In this document: positions 62,287 through 64,000 of the stretch, in pieces
Numbering within the stretch: the first letter of the stretch is position 1
Layout of the letters: each line of letters opens with the position of its first letter
NCBI GenBank assembly: GCA_963803015.1
Contig: CAWDKV010000011.1
Coordinates: 248,001 to 312,000 of the forward strand
DNA from: Berkiella sp963803015
GTDB lineage: Bacteria; Pseudomonadota; Gammaproteobacteria; Berkiellales; Berkiellaceae
DNA: 64,000 nucleotides
Direction of reading: 5' to 3'
The notes under the pieces: generated by a model
Told to the model about the DNA's origin: nothing
What the model saw: only the letters and a program-made list of their open reading frames with translations
Database searches by the model: none
Program-made: the position numbers and the translations under genes

Positions 62287-63195
62287 TTACTTCTTTGACT
62301 TTGGTCCTGGTTTATAGATAGCTTTACTCTCGCTTCTAGTTTCTTCTTCTTGCTTTTCAATTTCAGTTGTTCGCTTCTTTTCTTTAGCGTTTTTTGCCTT
62401 TCCGGCATGTTCTTGCAGCGCTAAGGTTTTTTCTGCCTCATTCTCAGGTAACTCGGTGAGCTCTGTGCCGATAGCCGCGAGTTTCATCACTTCACTCATG
62501 CTAAGGCCCAGTACTTTGGCAATTTGTGACAAGGTGCAAAAGCCAATAAGATACCAGCAAAGAATGCATTGTCTTAATGCAGAAAGAGAATCAACAGGTA
62601 AGCCCGTGAAATCGTCAAAATCGCTTGGGTTGCCTTCACCTTTGCAGTTTAAGCAAATATAGAAGTGGCGTTGATCAAGGGCATCAAAGGGAGGATCTCG
62701 GCGCACAACATTACTGGATTTGCAACGTGGGCAAATGACACCTTGTGGCCAGCGGAGTATTTTTAAGGTTTTAAATATTTCCCCTTCACCCAGCAAATCT
62801 GTAATAGCGGCTATACGTGATTCGACTTGTGTACCACGGGGTAAATCGCGTAAGCGTTGCAGAGCAGAGAGTTTTTCATCGAGATCTCGCATGTTGGCCT
62901 CATTAGAACCTGCGATAGGTTTGCTTGGTGCATCTAATTGAGTATAACTGCTTTTAGGCTCTTGGTAAGGTGGGGGCGCTATTTCGTGTCTATTGGCGAA
63001 AGAAGGATCAGAACGCTGTAAGCGTACATGCGTAAAAAATGTGTTAGTTTTCTTTAGTTCTTTTGTGTTAAACAAAGCCACATTTTCATTTAATGAATCT
63101 TCTAGGTCCACTGACTTAGCTTCATCCTTTTCTGAGGGAGATATCACGTCAGATATCCGTTTGAGCCAATTGGTCATAGGTGTAGGGTCTCGCAT
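62287..63195 (-). CDS. Zinc-ribbon and HTH protein, transposase-N-terminus-like, with PPPY motif
   Basis: The 302-aa protein has three parts. An N-terminal variable region contains APPPYQEP, a PPxY motif. A zinc ribbon near residues 150-185 has VICPRCKSSNVV and YICLNCKGEG as the two CxxC pairs. It is followed by an HTH-like helix pair (GFCTLSQIAKVLGLSMSEVM). This order mirrors the N-terminal zinc ribbon of IS1595/ISXO2-type transposases, but no DDE catalytic domain is present. The C-terminus is Lys/Glu-rich. The start may be 63195 or the internal Met at 63177; neither has a good ribosome binding site. It could be a domesticated DNA-binding protein or a regulator. Confidence 0.55.
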   Translation of the reverse strand: MRDPTPMTNWLKRISDVISPSEKDEAKSVDLEDSLNENVALFNTKELKKTNTFFTHVRLQRSDPSFANRHEIAPPPYQEPKSSYTQLDAPSKPIAGSNEANMRDLDEKLSALQRLRDLPRGTQVESRIAAITDLLGEGEIFKTLKILRWPQGVICPRCKSSNVVRRDPPFDALDQRHFYICLNCKGEGNPSDFDDFTGLPVDSLSALRQCILCWYLIGFCTLSQIAKVLGLSMSEVMKLAAIGTELTELPENEAEKTLALQEHAGKAKNAKEKKRTTEIEKQEEETRSESKAIYKPGPKSKK

Positions 63196-63379
63196 CCTTG
63201 AGAAATTTAAAATCCTTTAAACTATCCCTTTTGCAGCCAAAGCCACAACTCTCAATTAAACCGTATCCCACCCAGAGAAGCAATATTTTTTCTTAGCTTA
63301 TTTGTTTTTTCGTCGCAAAAGAAAAGGTAATTTCAGCATTTTACACCTACAGCAGAGCCGAAAATTTATCTGCGGATGA

Positions 63380-64000
63380 TTATAAGTCAGTTTCCTCGTC
63401 TCTTTTAGTAAGGACTTCACAGCCAGTTTCAGTGACTAAAAGGGTGTGTTCCCATTGTGCTGAAAGGCTATGATCTTTGGTGACAACGGTCCAATCATCT
63501 GGTAAGAGCTTGGTCTCACGTTTACCTGCATTAATCATGGGTTCAATAGTGAAGGTCATCCCTGGAACGATTTCAACGCCTGTGTGCGGGCTGCCATAAT
63601 GCATCACCTGCGGATCCTCATGAAAAATAGCGCCAATGCCATGACCGCAGTATTCTCTCACTACTGAAAAACGATGTTTGTGCGCGTGAGTTTGAATAGC
63701 GTAGCCAATATCACCCAGGTGATTACCAGGTTTGACCTGCTCAATACCCAGCAATAAGCACTCTCTTGTAACGCGAATTAAGCGCGAAGCGAGGATGGAA
63801 GGCTCCCCTACGACATACATTTTACTGGTATCGCCATGAAATCCCTCTTTAATAACGGTGACATCAATATTGATAATGTCGCCATTTTTTAATTTTCGCT
63901 CATTAGGAATGCCGTGACAGACGACATAATTGAGGGAAGTACAAATAGATTTTGGAAAACCCTTGTAATTGAGAGGGGCAGGGATGGCCTTTTGAACATT
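63380..64000 (-). CDS. map: Methionine aminopeptidase type I, N-terminus beyond the window
   Basis: Map removes the initiator methionine from new proteins. The visible 206 residues include SLNYVVCHGIPNERKLKNGD with the conserved His, INIDVTVIKEGFHGD with the metal-binding Asp pair, EYCGHGIGAIFHEDP with metal His, FTIEPMIN with metal Glu, and SAQWEHTLLVTETG with the last Glu. The frame is open through base 64000, where the codon reads Asn, so about 55-60 N-terminal residues lie outside. The 184-bp gap to the zinc-ribbon gene holds nothing I recognise. Confidence 0.95.
   Translation of the reverse strand, partial: NVQKAIPAPLNYKGFPKSICTSLNYVVCHGIPNERKLKNGDIINIDVTVIKEGFHGDTSKMYVVGEPSILASRLIRVTRECLLLGIEQVKPGNHLGDIGYAIQTHAHKHRFSVVREYCGHGIGAIFHEDPQVMHYGSPHTGVEIVPGMTFTIEPMINAGKRETKLLPDDWTVVTKDHSLSAQWEHTLLVTETGCEVLTKRDEETDL

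Noticed and set aside
1..64000. tRNA or rRNA genes
   Set aside because: No GTTCGAATCC-type T-loop with paired acceptor arms and no rRNA-like segment was noticed on either strand; a tRNAscan run would settle this.

Overview
The window most resembles a chromosome segment of an intracellular gammaproteobacterium of the order Legionellales (Coxiella/Legionella/Berkiella-like). It carries most of a Dot/Icm type IVB secretion system, interspersed with eukaryote-like or low-complexity proteins, next to ordinary gammaproteobacterial housekeeping genes. DNA is AT-rich apart from the repetitive Pro/Ala/Gly genes. The genus is an inference from gene content only.

Region 1 (1-18.3 kb) is mostly housekeeping: a partial unknown gene, a Ras-like protein with a degenerate P-loop, an NSS-type sodium symporter, a DEDDy exonuclease, rlmD-relA-mazG, a LOG-family protein, a frameshifted ppc, adk, a thioredoxin-like gene, a histone-like basic protein, a lipase-like gene, tsaB and the dapD-dapE pair. 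A small interspersed repeat with a GGCTAGGCGCC core sits directly in front of relA, the thioredoxin-like gene and tsaB. One copy is read through as the C-terminus of RlmD.

Region 2 (18.4-26.3 kb) mixes host-interaction candidates with a displaced Dot/Icm module. It contains a Ulp1/C48-like cysteine protease with membrane segments, then icmC-icmJ-icmD on the minus strand, then a patatin-POTRA-barrel (type Vd autotransporter-like) phospholipase and a coiled-coil membrane protein.

Region 3 (26.3-43.3 kb) is the core Dot/Icm cluster. On the minus strand lie three icmL/dotI-like genes followed by icmK-icmE-icmG-icmD(second copy)-icmB, and separately dotD-dotC-dotB-icmT. On the plus strand lie icmS-dotM(icmP)-dotL(icmO). 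DotL, the coupling ATPase, is broken by a tight cluster of small indels. No icmQ/icmR lies between icmS and dotM.

Region 4 (43.3-51.2 kb) holds two giant low-complexity proteins (1111 and 1167 aa) and a 225-aa protein. The giants share a conserved non-repetitive block and near-matching upstream leader sequences. They sit between dotL and a dotA cluster and are the best candidates here for an undescribed Dot/Icm-associated system.

Region 5 (51.2-64 kb) has two tandem dotA-like genes with icmV on the minus strand, and icmW, a secreted 141-aa protein and icmX on the plus strand. A BCCT-like membrane protein, two unknown co-directional genes, a zinc-ribbon/HTH protein and the 3' part of map (methionine aminopeptidase) follow. 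Together these genes would build the inner-membrane platform (DotA, IcmV, IcmL, IcmG, IcmC), the core complex (DotC, DotD, DotH/IcmK, DotG/IcmE), the ATPases (DotB, DotO/IcmB, DotL) and the adaptors (IcmS, IcmW, IcmJ/DotN) of a host-directed secretion machine. All identifications come from reading the translated sequence; no database search was run.
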